Below are positions 12,120-25,768 of a stretch of 64,000 bases of DNA, piece by piece (the first letter of the stretch is position 1; every line of letters begins with the position of its first letter). This DNA is from Oxyruncus cristatus (lineage: Eukaryota > Chordata > Aves > Passeriformes > Cotingidae), in NCBI GenBank assembly GCA_013399855.1, contig VXAY01002212.1:53783-117782 (forward strand). Direction: 5' to 3'. Under the pieces are notes generated by a model that did not search any database, was not told the DNA's origin, and was given only the letters and a program-made list of their open reading frames with translations. A program made the translations under genes and the position numbers.

Positions 12120-13863
12120 TTGTGGAAGAGTTTAGGACAATTGCACATCTTCAGCACTAAGTTGCTGCTCTTATTTCTTCTACTATAAATAAAAAGATTG
12201 GATGTATAAGAAGCCAATTGCATGTTCAAGCTGTACCAGCCTCAGACTGACAGGATCATGGCCCTAAATCCTGGCAATCTTACCTATGCAATGTATTATG
12301 TTGCCAAAATTTCTTTGTATGAACTAATTTTGACAGATATCACAAAATAAATCCAAACAAATACTTGGTGTTTGAAAGGAGTGTGAATATTATTTTGGTA
12401 AAAACTCCTCAATAGAATTCCTAGACAATGAAGTTTGACATCAAACTAGCATTTTTTCCAAGCACGGGCAGTCCAAGATGCTTCAGTAAACATTGCTTAA
12501 AGTGAAAATGCATGTATCAATTGATAAATGTTTTTCAATTAAGGTTTAGTTATAAAGCTCTTTATACAGTTGCATGTTTAGCAACTGGATTTATGTTAAC
12601 ATTTTGTAAATAAATTTTGTAGCTTCATGAGCTTGAGGGGTTCTGAAGGGTGGCCAAGGAGAAAAAAGGTTCCATTGTGACTTATCAGTCATTAGCAGAA
12701 TATCCACTGACTCCAACAGGACCATAGGAATACATATTTATTACAATTTCACCATATGAGTCCAAATTTAAATTTGAAGTGAGAAGGGTAACAAGGGCAT
12801 TCAAGTGAGTAGTATAGTGGCAACATTCTTCAGTTTAGACTCTAACTATTTCACTTAAAAAAAAATAAAGAACATGTCAAGGGATTTACAGTGCTTGATC
12901 TTTAAGTAGTTAATTATACTCTGTCAGTGCAGGTTAAGAATGTTCAAGAATTCTTTAACCTTACCATGAAGTCTTTATAAAGTTGAGGATTTAAAACAGA
13001 ATGAGTTACAAATAAACAGTTGTTACTACAAAATGATTTTTTTTCTTCATGTGCATGTGTGTGCATATATCCCTAACACCAGACAAAAGCAGCCCAAAAC
13101 TAAAACAATCCCTCCAATTTAAACAAAGACCAATAAATATTTTAATTTAAATGTAGCTATTTCTAGTCAAATTATACTGATAAGCTTTGTATGCGTCATA
13201 AAATGACAGTCTTCAAGACTGAGTGACAATCTAAAAATTAATCAAAATTGTTTGCTCTTTTTTAGATCTCATAAAATCTATCTATGCATGGTATACTGCA
13301 CAAAGCATAAGGAAAAAATCATGTGCATTCTCAAAATCCTGGGAAATACTAAGTATACAAAAGCCAGCCTGCTTTTAAAATAAGACAGGTTGGACATATT
13401 TAATCCGGGGCAAGGAAAAGAAAAGCAGAAATAAAGGATGGTCTGGTATGGAATAAACATGGGACATGTAGCAGGTCCATTTAAAGTTGCTATTAGGCTG
13501 TCTTGAAAAATAAAAAACAACGGAGAATGTAGTATGAACTTGTGGGATATAGAGTACCTTTAAAACTACCTTTATAACTACTTTCAATTTTTCTCCTATG
13601 TAAAATAAACTATTCAATACTTCTAAAATACAGCCCTGAGTAACGTTTCTATTAATATGCTTTCTTCTCTGGCCCAGACATTGATCAAGAGCAGCCCAGC
13701 TTGTGCCTTAGAGACATTACTGAAAATACGAAGGAAGGAAATAGCATATCAAAAGGCAGCTGAATATTAGATAGTGGAGTTCCCAGTGTAAATGGAATGA
13801 TCATATCAAGATATAATGCATATCTTTCTTTTTAGAGATGATCCTATCAAAAAAAGTAGCTTA

Positions 13864-13878
13864 NNNNNNNNNNNNNNN
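13864..13878. other. Assembly gap, 15 N
   Basis: Fifteen N flanked on both sides by the same 9-mer AGTAGCTTA (13855-13863 and 13879-13887). The contig ends probably overlap, so the true gap may be nil or negative. Any reading frame drawn across it is artificial. Confidence 0.95.
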
Positions 13879-16800
13879 AGTAGCTTATATAGTATCTAAC
13901 TATCTGTCCCAGTTGTGCAGTCTCATTTCTCAAATACATTTGAAGGTCAGGCCAAAATGCAAGCTGGGGATGTGTTGTATTTTTCTGCATCAGGATTCTC
14001 ATGCAAAGCTAAATTTCATTAAAGCTTAAATCAATTTCATTTTCAATTTAGGTTGCATTATATTTGTTTTTATCTCCTGTAATTTTTCTGGACATTATGA
14101 AATACTATCTGCTGCAATACTGCTCATGTCCACTTGCACTCTTGAATGATCTTTGGTTTACGCTAGACTTCTTTCTGAAATATCCTCAGTTATGTCTTCC
14201 AGATTTGCATTGCTAACATTGAAAGAGTTTTGAAGCAGTCACATACACCCTTCTCATCATACTGAATAACTATAGAATTTCTTCAAAGGGCTGAAAGATG
14301 CAGGAGGTTTGTATCATTTCACTTGAATGCTGTTCCTCAGTCTTCCAGTAGAACTACATTTCAATAATTGAGTTATTTGAATTGTTGTACTACGTTCACA
14401 TGTACAACACACATATACAATGCCATAACTATTAAAACATTTTAATTCTTGTGATTTTGAACTTGCTTTCTGTTATAAATGAAGGACAAATGGGGAGTTT
14501 CTGATAGAGGCAATCTCTGTTCTCCCTCAGCATGTTATCGCTTTTGTCTGCTTTTCTTTCATTCTCTCAGATGCAGTGATGGACAATTTAATGGTATATG
14601 CAATAGAAGTCATCTTCAAGTTTAATCTTTAGCAGAAGGCAGTGTATAAAACTAAACACGTTTAATTCCTGTAAAAAGTTTAGGGGAGTTGTGACCTATT
14701 GCAATCTTATCTCAATTCTACCACATTTAGGTAAACAATAAAGTTAAAAAATGTAACATCCTAGAATTCTTTCTTCTCATTTTGAAATAGTTTTACATAA
14801 GGAAGGGAGTAGGGGTAAAAATTATCCTTGTTTGTTGAGACATTTGTTTCTAAACAAAATACAAGTAGTGCTTTCCATTTTAAGCAGCAAGTTATAATAC
14901 ATGTAGACAACCTGATAAAAAATGAAACAAAATTCTCAGTGAAGCAAGAAATTAGGTGAAACACTCCAAGTATAATCTCTTCTGTGCCATGCACATGCAT
15001 ATCCATACTCTGTTAAATTACCTGAGAAGTAATATTTATAGTAATTTTTATACTAAAAAGTAATATTTATATTAAAAACAGAGTTCTTTTATCACCATTG
15101 TAATTATAAATATTTGAAAACAAATAACTTTTCAGCAAATTAAAATATGGGAACTGATTAAACCTATCAGATCACCTAGTATGTAAAGCTTTCAAAAATC
15201 AGCTACTTTCCAGCAGCCTGCAAAGCAACTGTCTCTGTTCAGAGACCAGAGAGGCAGTTCAGAAACCTGAAAAGCAGTGAAACATCTATTGTGCAAAAAA
15301 ATCCCCATAAGAATCATTAATATGAATCAAAAACTAGGATTTTGAACAGATTCTGTGAATATTTGTGTCAAGGAAGCACTAAGGGTGATGAGCAATAGAC
15401 GAAACCAGAAGATTACAGAGGGCAGCTGGCAAGGATGCAACTAACGAATTAGTTTGCATTTTATAACAAATAGTGTTTTAAGTCAGCTCTACTTTCACAT
15501 ATTTCAACATCTGTATCGGATCAGAAAGGATCAGCTACTCTTTCAATCCCATCTTATTTATTTATGATGTATTTTCAAAAGAGGATGCTTTTTAAAGCTT
15601 TTTATAAGAAGAGCTTAAATTAATACTCTATATCGGAAAGAGGTAAATAATTACTAACAGGCTTGAGGTATTTTGTGGCAATATGGGGACAGAAGCTGGG
15701 GAAAGGTATTATCCTGACCACAGACACCTCTGCTTCACAGAAATTTTATCTTCTAATTAGCACAGACATTAGATTCTGTACAAATACTATAACAGAGATA
15801 AAAAGGCACTTTAACAGTTACTCTACACTCATTATTTCTTAATAGCTTTGCTTATCCCCACTTCAGAACCATTTTGCTTACCACTTTTGTCCTTCATTTC
15901 AAACAGCCTTCATATACTGCTTCTAGAGCTTTTTAAGACTCAGATATGCTAAATACATACCTGTTTATACTTCCTAACCAAAGAACTGGATGAATTTTGC
16001 AGCACCTCTGAGGATTTCAATTGCACAATATGTTGCTGTTACACATGGCTGGAAATCAGAGTACAAGCATCAAGAAAATGTGAAATTTTAGTGCTTTGCA
16101 ATTCTGGATCAGATGCAACTAAAAGAGTTATGAGAGGATGAAGAAGAAATTTCATGCCATTTTGACACATGCTTATTCCTGCCATAAGCACTCACAAAAT
16201 GAAGACCTAATTAAGTTGAATTACCTTATTAAAAAAAAAAAAGGTGACAGAAAGGATTAATTGATAACTTGATTGAAAAAAAGAGATCAACCCTAATCAA
16301 CCCCAACTTTGTATATGAAGGCACAGCTCTTAAATACTTTGGTATCAATGATGAGACAAAAATCCAGATGCTGTCTCAGTGAACGTAATAAGTTTTTCAT
16401 AAATAAAACTAACAGTTTTCCTATACTATCTAGCAGAGAGTAACAGGCACAGAAATTGTGATAGCCATTATTTTCAGGTTTGAATTCCTCAAGCTAACCA
16501 CATAACAGAATTAAATCAAACTAAGCATTAGGCAGAATGGACAACTCTCCGTACCTCATGCCCGAATCATTGGAAGGCCAGGAAAACAGTTTTTGAGAAG
16601 TGATAGTCACCAACATGACCCTCTTCAGACCTTGAGTAACATCTACTCAATTCCAGGTGAGATCTCCAATCATTAGGCTATTGGTCAAAACTACTGGCAG
16701 CACAGTCACATCTATATTCCCTCAGAATATTCCATTCAGTCCCCAACCTCATTCGTGTCTTGTCTCTCCTCTGTAGTTTCAGACATGAGGGCAGATCATT

Positions 16801-17325
16801 CCATACCTCAGTTATTCTAATTTCCTGAACTTGTTTATTCTGTATCTAATCTAGACAGAAAATATTAGAGTAAAAAGGAAGCAGCGGGAGTTGTACTGTC
16901 AGACTAACCGACAATTTTCTGCTCATATTAACCTTCTGTCAACAATACAGTTTGCTTCAAGGTCCATTAAAATCAATTGCTCAGCTTTCGTTTTTTGAAT
17001 TGCAGTTCTACATTTTATATGCAATTTTACTTGAAATGCAAATTTAGAGGTCATAAGATCATCAGAATAACAAGGTAAATGTTTAAGGTAAATGTTATTT
17101 GTGTACCATTCCTAAGATTCTGAAACTGCTCTGGCATCTTAATAACAGTATGGTAATACAGCCTACTGGTTCAGGCTTTAGTTCACACAGAGAGTAGCCC
17201 TTCTCTTCCCTTAAGCAGTGTTATACAGAAGTATTACAGTCTGTGATATGTAGAAAAACTGAAAAACAAGTTACAAGAGTAAAGAAGTGCTCCTAATTCA
17301 TTGAACTATCCTTCAGGCTGAATAA

Positions 17326-17369
17326 ACAAAACAAAACAAAACAAAACAAAACCAAAACCAAAAACAAAA

Positions 17370-17412
<43 letters not shown>
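17326..17412 (+). repeat. (AAAAC)n followed by a 42-A run
   Basis: About nine AAAAC-like units decay into an uninterrupted run of 42 A at 17371-17412. CR1 does not make poly(A) tails and no processed pseudogene is seen in front, so I treat it as a microsatellite. Length is likely polymorphic and may be mis-sequenced. Confidence 0.95.
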
Positions 17413-17414
<2 letters not shown>

Positions 17415-17979
17415 AGGAATATATAGATCCATGACTGTTCTTCACTGTGTAAGAGCCCACCTGGGAACACTCCCGAAAATTCAAAGGAACATATTGATCT
17501 CATACAAAGATGCTTCTAAGTTGCACTGACTCTGCAGAAATGATGTCACAGATACCCCTAAAATGCAGAGGAAAATAATGAGGAGAAAGGTATTCCAATT
17601 CAGAAACCTCTGAAGCTACTGCTGACCACAGGCAACAAAAACAGTTGCGAATTGCCTTGACACTTCTCTGCTATTTCTTTCTTAGAACAGTAGATGAGGG
17701 AAGAGGAATTTAATTATTCTCAAAAATCCTGCTAAAGGCAGATATTTCTATTTGCTATTTCATTTGGTGCTAGTCCTCAACCAAACATGCAATCTCTGTA
17801 CCTAAGTGAGGCTGGGCGCCCAATCTATCTCATCCTGATACTCAAAAGATGAAACTCACAGCTTGAAAACAGAAGTATTCTTCCTTCCAGGAGCAAATAC
17901 AAATTCTGTTCACTTTTTTGGATTCAGTTACTTGTACCAACATCAAAATTAGAGGAAAGAGATAAAATCCTTCCCCAAG

Positions 17980-17999
17980 GTTAGCTCGTGTGAGCTAAC
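17980..17999. repeat. Perfect 8-bp stem hairpin, 4-nt loop
   Basis: GTTAGCTC, loop GTGT, GAGCTAAC. Isolated in unique AT-rich sequence; no transcriptional context visible. Confidence 0.6.
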
Positions 18000-20900
18000 A
18001 TGCTTTCTTTTCTCATAGCATTAAAACGGAAAGAATAACTTTTTAATAATTAATCTTTTCCCTATGAGACCATCATCATTCTCCATTTCTCAGCACAATT
18101 ATTTTATATATTTATGTGTTCGTTATAGAATAAATGGAGCTGTTCAGACTCCGGGAAGAAAGTGCTGAGTGGATTTTAGTGAATATAGTATAGGCATGTA
18201 TCTATTACAGGTATGAAAAGCTGGTTCTCCCATTTCAAAGCAGTGCTTTGCTGCTTATGTATTTTCTTCAAATGTCAGCTGGAAGGATTATTGCAGACTT
18301 CTAATATAGATCATTTGAAATGGTCAAAGTAGTGTCAAAAGGCTTCAAAACCTTTTTGTTACAATAACTGGAAAAAGGGGAATTAATTTTAGAAAAGCAT
18401 GTAATGTGTAAACTAAAAATCTGAAATGGTGAAATGCAATTAAAAATAGGAAAGAATATAGCTGAGTAATAACAGAGAAAATGCAGTGGACATCGTGTGT
18501 CTGAAACAGTTAATGCTTAGATATCCCTAAAACATTGTGTGAAGAATGAAAATGAAATTACTCAAAAACAATCTTTAAAAATCATATTGTTCATATTAAT
18601 CAACATTAAAATAATATTATCTTGATTACAGCTAATTTTTCATTATTATATTCTCCCATGTACTACATCAGTAAGGAGTACCTCATAGCTGCTATCATAA
18701 TTAAGCTTAGTTTTTGTCTTGTTTAAAGTGGTTAAAAATGGTCTTGAAAAACAAACGCCATATAGAAATAACATAGCTTTAAAAGTTCTGTATTTTGCTA
18801 TAGAAAACCTAAATTCCACAGATCTTTTCTTCCCTAAAGCCTCGTGTCACCATAGTTAAGAAATGCTGAGCCACAGACTGATCAAATGAGGCACTGATGG
18901 AATGAAGGTCCCTTTCTCTATAAAGAGTGTCTTGCTACAGAAAGGACGTGGAATGTGTAAGCACTTTGATGCACTTTGTAAATACACAGTAATTCTTATT
19001 GCTGTGCTGGGTTAAGGTAGAGGAAATACAGGACAGAGAATGAAAGACAAAGGGCAGAAAAACTGCCAAAAAGGGTGAAAACTGCATATCTTTTTGAAAA
19101 GCAGAAATTAACCACAAAGTTGAAATATTATTTTAGAAAAGCTTTAGTCCAAAATATACCAAATAAGCATGAATTAAAGAGTAAAGAAAGATACAGTTTG
19201 GTTTCCTTTTTCAGCAACCAACCTTTATAATGAACTTGCCCCATTATGTAACAAGACCTGTGGCAGCTGAAATTCGAGTAATATATTGCTCAATGGTGGT
19301 AAAATATGAATGGGTAATATAATGCAGTCTTATCAGTTCTGGTTTTAGTCAAAAGCATTGCTGTCGCATCACCACGGTAACAAAGTCTTACTTGTATAAA
19401 AGCTGAGTTCAGGATAGTACTGACTGTTCTGCATACCAACGCTAAATTGCTCTTGTGGAAATATCTTACAGGTATCATTTTACAGTGGTTATCTCTTTGA
19501 CATAGTTTAAAATGAAACATAATGAAGGCATCCAAACAGTGGAAATGCACAGAAGAACATATCATCTACCATACACTCTTTCATTTGCTGCACATCTTCT
19601 GGTCTCAAGTAACTAGTTATTTATAGTTGTATATCCTTTATTGGAACATGGATCTGACACAAACAAGGTTTTTATCCTACTCAGGGGGAAAAAAAATTCT
19701 CCTTAGTGCACACTACCGCTTATTAATAATTTTTATCCAAGTTTCAAGCTTGCTTTCTGTGATGACATTAAGGCCTTCAAACAGAAGCCTGAAATCTGGA
19801 AAAAATAAAATGTAGTCAGGTGGTAAAGACCTTTTCTTGGCTGATGGACTTCATGCATTTGAAGGAGGCTTTTTCATAGCCTGTTGAAATTATACTAACA
19901 ATGTTACAACTGTCATTCTCTCAAGGGGCACAACTCTGTAACATAACAGAACTAAACTTAGCAAATTAAACTTTGTAAGCTATTTAAGACTGCCAAGACC
20001 AACTTTTCTACAACATGATGAACATGCAGAGAACATGAAAAAGAAGTTTATCGTTCACTACAAGTGAACTGGTACAGGATTGCAAAACTGGTACAACCCT
20101 CCCATAAACAGAAATCTGAGGAAAATGTGTTAAAGTGATTAATTATTGAGTAGGACTACAGGATGGACTAGTAAAGAACTGGTGTGCCTAGAAATTTGGT
20201 GTAGCCAAAATGATGACGAAGAATATTACATTTAATGAAAAATGTTGAGATCTGAAAAAATGCTGTAATTTTATACTGCAGTTTCTACACAAATATATTA
20301 AAAAAACAAACCCAAAAACCAACAAAATCCCACAACAAGCTTTAAAAAAAAATACAACCACATAGAGTAGACAAGCCTGGAATATTAACAGCCCAATATC
20401 AGGTTATTCAGTTGGTATATGACAGATTGGTTTTAAGCTGAACTTGCAAACAAAAATAACAGTTTCCCTCATCTTTCCTTTACAGTTTGAATTTAAATAT
20501 ACTTTGGTTTTAATGTACTGTTCTTGTGTCATGTTTTTGCATATTGAGGACATGTTTAATTATCGTAGTGTTATCCTTCTTGCACCTGTGATGACAAAGA
20601 AACAAGAGACTATATGCATCTCAAGAGTCCTACAGGCTGGTAGGTACTATGATGGATACTGAATGAGTTGGTCATCTTGAGCTGTATCCATTTTCAACAC
20701 TGGCATCATTTCATTACCAAAACAATTTCTCTTTAAAAGTACAATTAACTGGAACAGACAGCAGCAAAAGGTATGATGGACAGAAAAATACTTGTCAGTA
20801 GCCATCTCTGATCATGAAAATGCGTCTCGTAATTTTAAATTAACTCAGGAAGAAGAGGCCAAAATAAAGCTGCACAAGAGGCATTTGAAATACACTGCAC

Positions 20901-21488
20901 TCAGCATAAAAAATGAAATGAGATCAATACACTCCTTTAAAGAGAATGCAAAAGGAATGGGAACATAAAGAACGTTATGATTAGTTTAAAGGTGAAGGAG
21001 TTCAGCATATTTTTGAAGGACTGGGGGAGAAACTTGTGATATGTGGGCAGTGTTCTGACATAAATAACATTTCAAAGAATCCAAAGGAATAAGAGAGAAA
21101 GGACTCTGGAATGCAAAATTGAATTCTATCCAAAACGACACAACTGCACACACAGTTGTGGTGACCAATTCAGAACAAAAAATGATGCTTATCTCACATG
21201 AAAAGATGCAAGAAATGGAACAAATAATATTCCTTTGTGAGTTTGCAAGCAAGGACAAGAAGTCCAAATTACATCATCTGCCATAATGTCATGTGTTGCA
21301 TTAGTGAAGATGAATTGCTATTAGTCTGACAGCAAAAAACATTTTTTAATTTATAAATTGGATAAAGATGCAAAAGCAATATTCTTGCCAGGACGAATTT
21401 AACTGGATTTTAAGACTCTAAATAGGGGAAACGGTAGGAATATTCTAATAGCATATACATGAAAAATAAAGTTCAAAAAATTACATCA

Positions 21489-21670
21489 GTTGGAAAATAC
21501 CTGAAGAGGCCATCTGGTTTAACTCCTTCCTCAAAGAAAGATCACCTTCCATCAGGTAGCTCAGGTCCACATTCAGTGAATTTCTGAACACCTCTACGAA
21601 TGGAGATACCACAAGTTCTTTGGGACCCTGCTCCAATATTTCACCAGTCTCACAGTAAAAGGACATCAAG
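21489..21670 (-). mobile_element. CR1 LINE fragment, 3' region, old
   Basis: Reverse-oriented, strongly diverged CR1. Landmarks are TTGGAAAATACCTGAAGAGG, CATCTGGTTTAACTCC, GAATGGAGATACCACAAG, CTTTGGGACCCTGCTCCA and TTTCACCAGTCTCACAG, in the order of the CR1 3' region. The tail is lost and the distal end fades near 21670-21700. Confidence 0.75.
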
Positions 21671-21939
21671 CATGTCACCTCTGAGAAGTATCTCCCTTCT
21701 GTCATGGATATTTTTGATATGAATTCCTCTACAATGTAGCATTAGTATTTTGTAACATTTAGATTCAGATACAGGAGATCAAAGGTGTTTTTTCTTCTTT
21801 TTTCTCCTTTTTTTTTTTGGTCTCAGGATATCATGGTTTGTGCAAGTATTTGTCCTGTACCTTTGAAAGCAATGTCTTCTCTTTCCCTGGAGGAAACAGT
21901 AAGTTTTATTAAATTGGGGTTGCACTTAAAGCAAGATTT

Positions 21940-21998
21940 ATGGTTAACAGATGGACTTGATCTTTTCCAACCTAGAGGATTCTACGATTCTGTGATAT
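21940..21998 (+). mobile_element. CR1 3' tail fragment
   Basis: Plus-oriented terminal piece of a CR1: GGACTTGATC, TTTTCCAACCTAGAGGATTC, then octamer-like units TTCTACGA and TTCTGTGA. Only about 60 nt remain. It faces opposite to the CR1 at 21489-21670. Confidence 0.8.
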
Positions 21999-22245
21999 GG
22001 AATCCAAGTTTGTTATTGCAATTTGTTTCCAGCTAAACCGCCTCTTATTTGGCACACCTGAGAAAGGTCTAGTTCCATCTTCCCAAAGACCCCCAAAAAT
22101 TAGGCAGTTGTAGACAGTAATCATGTCCCACAAAGCCTTTAATAGGTCGTGGTGTCTCAGCTGCTTCTTTACAACTACTTCTTTACATTTTCCTTTGATG
22201 GCCATCCTCTTCTCTTTCTCCAGTATGACAATTTTTGGAGAGAAG

Positions 22246-22265
22246 TACTGATCTTTGGATCAGTA
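22246..22265. repeat. Perfect 8-bp stem hairpin, 4-nt loop
   Basis: TACTGATC, loop TTTG, GATCAGTA. No associated gene seen. Confidence 0.6.
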
Positions 22266-23420
22266 AATGTAGAGATTATAATAAATATTTACTCCTATGA
22301 GCCAATGAAGCAAGTGTCAAGAGTAAAACAGAGCAAACATTTGTGCTCAATTAACCCCTTTTACAGAGAACACTCTTCTTGAAGCTATGACTGCTGAGTT
22401 CCTCAGCTTGGGCTAGGAGCAGAACCTGACTAGCAAGGGACTCAGCAGAATGGCTGAGGCTTTATGGTTTTCAGGTTTGCTTGCTTCAATGAACACATTG
22501 AGAGAGTGCATCCATTATTTCTGGCATCCTTTACTTTTATATTTGTAAAACACTTGTGTGTTAACTATTCAGAATGTACCAGCTGTTATGAGACCCAGCA
22601 GGAAAATGACCCTCGGGAGCTTGCTGTGTGTCTCCAAGATCATGTTCAGAGGCAAAATGCCAGAGAGTACAGCCAGAGAGGAATAGTTTGCCATTTACAG
22701 TGACACCTTGAATTGGACTGGGTAAAAACTGTCTTAATTCTTAAGTTTGAACTGGAAGTAGAAAAACATTGCTCTTGACCATTTCTAAGAAAAACCACAG
22801 CCACATACTCCCTTTACTCATATAAAAATTCTGAAAATATTTTTTGAGCAAAGAATGGAAGAATTACTTCCAAATGTGCCTGAAGTGATGTTTATTTTTT
22901 GCACTTATTTTCTCCAGGTAAGGTTGACAGAGAAGAGTGTACTACAGGTTAGGTCAAAAGTCTTAAATATTACTCTGTCAAGCCTCAGTCTAATATCAAT
23001 TTTTTGCCAGAAAGAATCAGCTACAATCACCATCTCAAGTGTGCTTTAAGCCTAACTTTGGCATCCTTAACATCATTGAGAAACATTACAACCTCCCACT
23101 TAGGATCTTCCTCATGCTTATTATTACTGTAACTCATGTAGCCAAAAATGAAATAATTTCAATTACATTCTTGCAATCATTTTGCATTTGAAGGTGTCAT
23201 TCATTTGACAGATTCAGAGCAGGGATGATTAGAATTTTTATTCATCAAAGACTATTTGTATACGCAAAATAAAATATGAACAAAGTCTCTAGCCATGCAA
23301 TTTGGGAAGGAAGACTTACCCTTTTTTTAACCAACTCCTTTTGAGTCTTTATTTTCCACTTAAACCTGGGGTAAAAGAAGAGTGTGTTTGTGTATACTCT
23401 AGGTAACTTTCAGGTACATG

Positions 23421-23455
23421 ATGTTTTCAAGACCAAGGTGTTTTCAAGACCAAAA
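23421..23455 (+). repeat. Short tandem duplication
   Basis: TGTTTTCAAGACCAA occurs twice in direct succession, separated by GG. A recent slip, no function apparent. Confidence 0.7.
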
Positions 23456-25768
23456 AACCCCAGGACTAGTTGTAGTAATTATTAGCAATTTTAGCAATTA
23501 ATATTAATGTGTTTCAGAAAGTACCTAGCTGTCTTGCTGCACTGACAGCCAAAAAAGTCAATAGTCCACAATACTATATTTTATCTCCATAAAATCTAGA
23601 GCAGTTCCTCAAGCTGAAGATAATGTTGTGGTATTTTTCTTCATCTTAAAAAAAAATATCAAACAACCCTTCAAAACTGAATTAATAAACACAAATTAAA
23701 TACATTATTTTTTATTTTGAAAAAAAAAAGTCATCACAATCTGTCATATGCTACCTCATATTGAGTTCTTTTTTCACTTTTCACTGGAGGGTTACTTCCC
23801 ACTCAGCTAGTTTACAGACACAGTTTTAACAGAAGAATGGCACTTACACTGAGACAAGCAGCAGTGTGGTCACATTAGCAAGTTTCTAGTTCAGTTTACA
23901 TCAGCAGTTTATTTAGCTTTGATGGAGATGGATATTAATGAGACACTCTCTGGAAAATCTCTGCAGCCCCTGACAAACTTTCTGAGGAACTGAAGAGTGT
24001 TCTGAGCAAGAATACTCTAAATTCTGACAGTTTCACATTTGAAATAAAACACACTCAGGTAGAGCAATTTTTTTTTAATGGGCATCAAGAGCATTGCTTC
24101 AAATCAATCAGCTTGAGGAAATTTGGTACAACTATCAAATCAGCAGGAGAGTTTTAAGTATTTTCAGTCTTTGAAGAAGGGGAAATGAATGAAGGGACAG
24201 AGTTAAATGGTAGAGGGAAGCAAGTAATTTTAAATACTTTGCAATCATATGTCAAACTACTAAACCAAGGGCTTCTGCTAGTTTGTCAGTATAAAAAAAT
24301 TTGACCAGGAAGCCCTTTGAAAATGCCAACCCCTTCATGTCAATGTATTCTTGAATCAGAAATCCTGTCATGAACTATTTTATTACCGTACAGAAAAAAG
24401 CAGAAATGTCCTAAATGCAATATCATAAATTAAACTACTGCACAATGTTCTCATATTCTCCTTTCACTAAGGCTGAATTCTGATACTCAGTTGTTTGAAG
24501 GTTATTCCTTTGTAATGAAGCTAATAAAAAGTATAGGAGGGAAAAAATGTTTCAGATTCAGTCTTAGTGCAAAAAGACTGGCTCAGCTCCCTTGATTTCA
24601 TTTGATATTTCAATTCACTTGTCTCCAAATGAAATAATCCCAATACTCTTAAAAGAAAATATAGTGAGATCATTAGTCTTTATCCAGCAGATGTTGATAA
24701 GTCAACCATAACTATTTTTTAGAATATTATGTTCAAGTTTCAGAAGCTCCCTCTTTCCAGGAAGGTTAATTACTCTAATGTGTTTATCTAGTTCTCTCAC
24801 AGTAATACTCCATGTCACATGGTAATATCACTTTAAAAATAGGGCAGATTAAACAAATCTCTTTACTTGTCCTGTAAAAATATTGGTTGTGGTTTAAAAT
24901 GCACTTTAATAAGTATGCCATTAATGGCTTGTCTTCTAAAACATTAAGGCATATGTAATTACAGTATTATGTTCTTGATAAAGCCTGAGGCAATGTTGAA
25001 TGAAGATAAACAACTTAATTCTAACAACTATTGGCTAAATCTAAGTATGCTCCAAACAGATAAGATCAAAATTAAACAATGCTTAAGTTCTGCTTAGGCA
25101 AAGCAATATTCACTTGGTAAATTCGACAGATTCTACAGATTATTAGTGCAGTTTTCAAGTTTAATATCTTTAAACTGGAAAAAAGTGTAAAGGTACGAAA
25201 AAGAAAACAACTTACACCATATTTAAAACATTTAGCTATGTCCTGCAAAGTGTTATATGATCTTATCTTAACAAAGCACAAGTTTTTGCAGGATCAAGCT
25301 CAAACCTAACACCTAAGTAACCAAATTGCTTAACATGCATGCCCAGGTTTGCTTCAGTGTCTTGAAGCTGAATGGAACTAACTCGTGCATAATTTTAAGC
25401 ATAGTCCCTGGGTCAGGAGAGGGTTACCCACCACACCAGCACCTTCATGTGACAAAAATGCTCAGCTCTGATAGCGGAGAGGAGCACCACTTCTGCTGGC
25501 ACTGTGCTTGTCCCCATACTCATGAACCACCTGGAAAGAAGGGTAAGAATGTTTGCTGATAATAATTAGTTAGGGTAATAAGGACAAGGACCACCTTAGA
25601 AGAACTGCAGAAATACACTATAAAAATGAGCAAGAAAATAATGGGATAATTTCTATTTCAGTCTAAAATGGCACACAAAGTTAGAAAAACTCCTTACCTT
25701 CATATCCAAGAAGATGAACACTGAGCTAACTATTATATCAGAGGGAAGATCTTGGGTGAGGTAGTCAA

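Larger units (their letters stand above)
7406..21488. other. Unique AT-rich intronic DNA, no gene seen
   Basis: Fourteen kilobases with no recognisable coding segment or CR1. Reading frames here are short and lack similarity to any family I know. Contents are the simple repeats, hairpins and the N gap listed separately. Confidence 0.7.

Noticed and set aside
13838..14029. Frame running through the N gap
   Set aside because: Its continuity depends on undefined bases.
17293..17503. Phe-rich minus-strand frames
   Set aside because: They are translations of the poly(A)/(AAAAC)n microsatellite.
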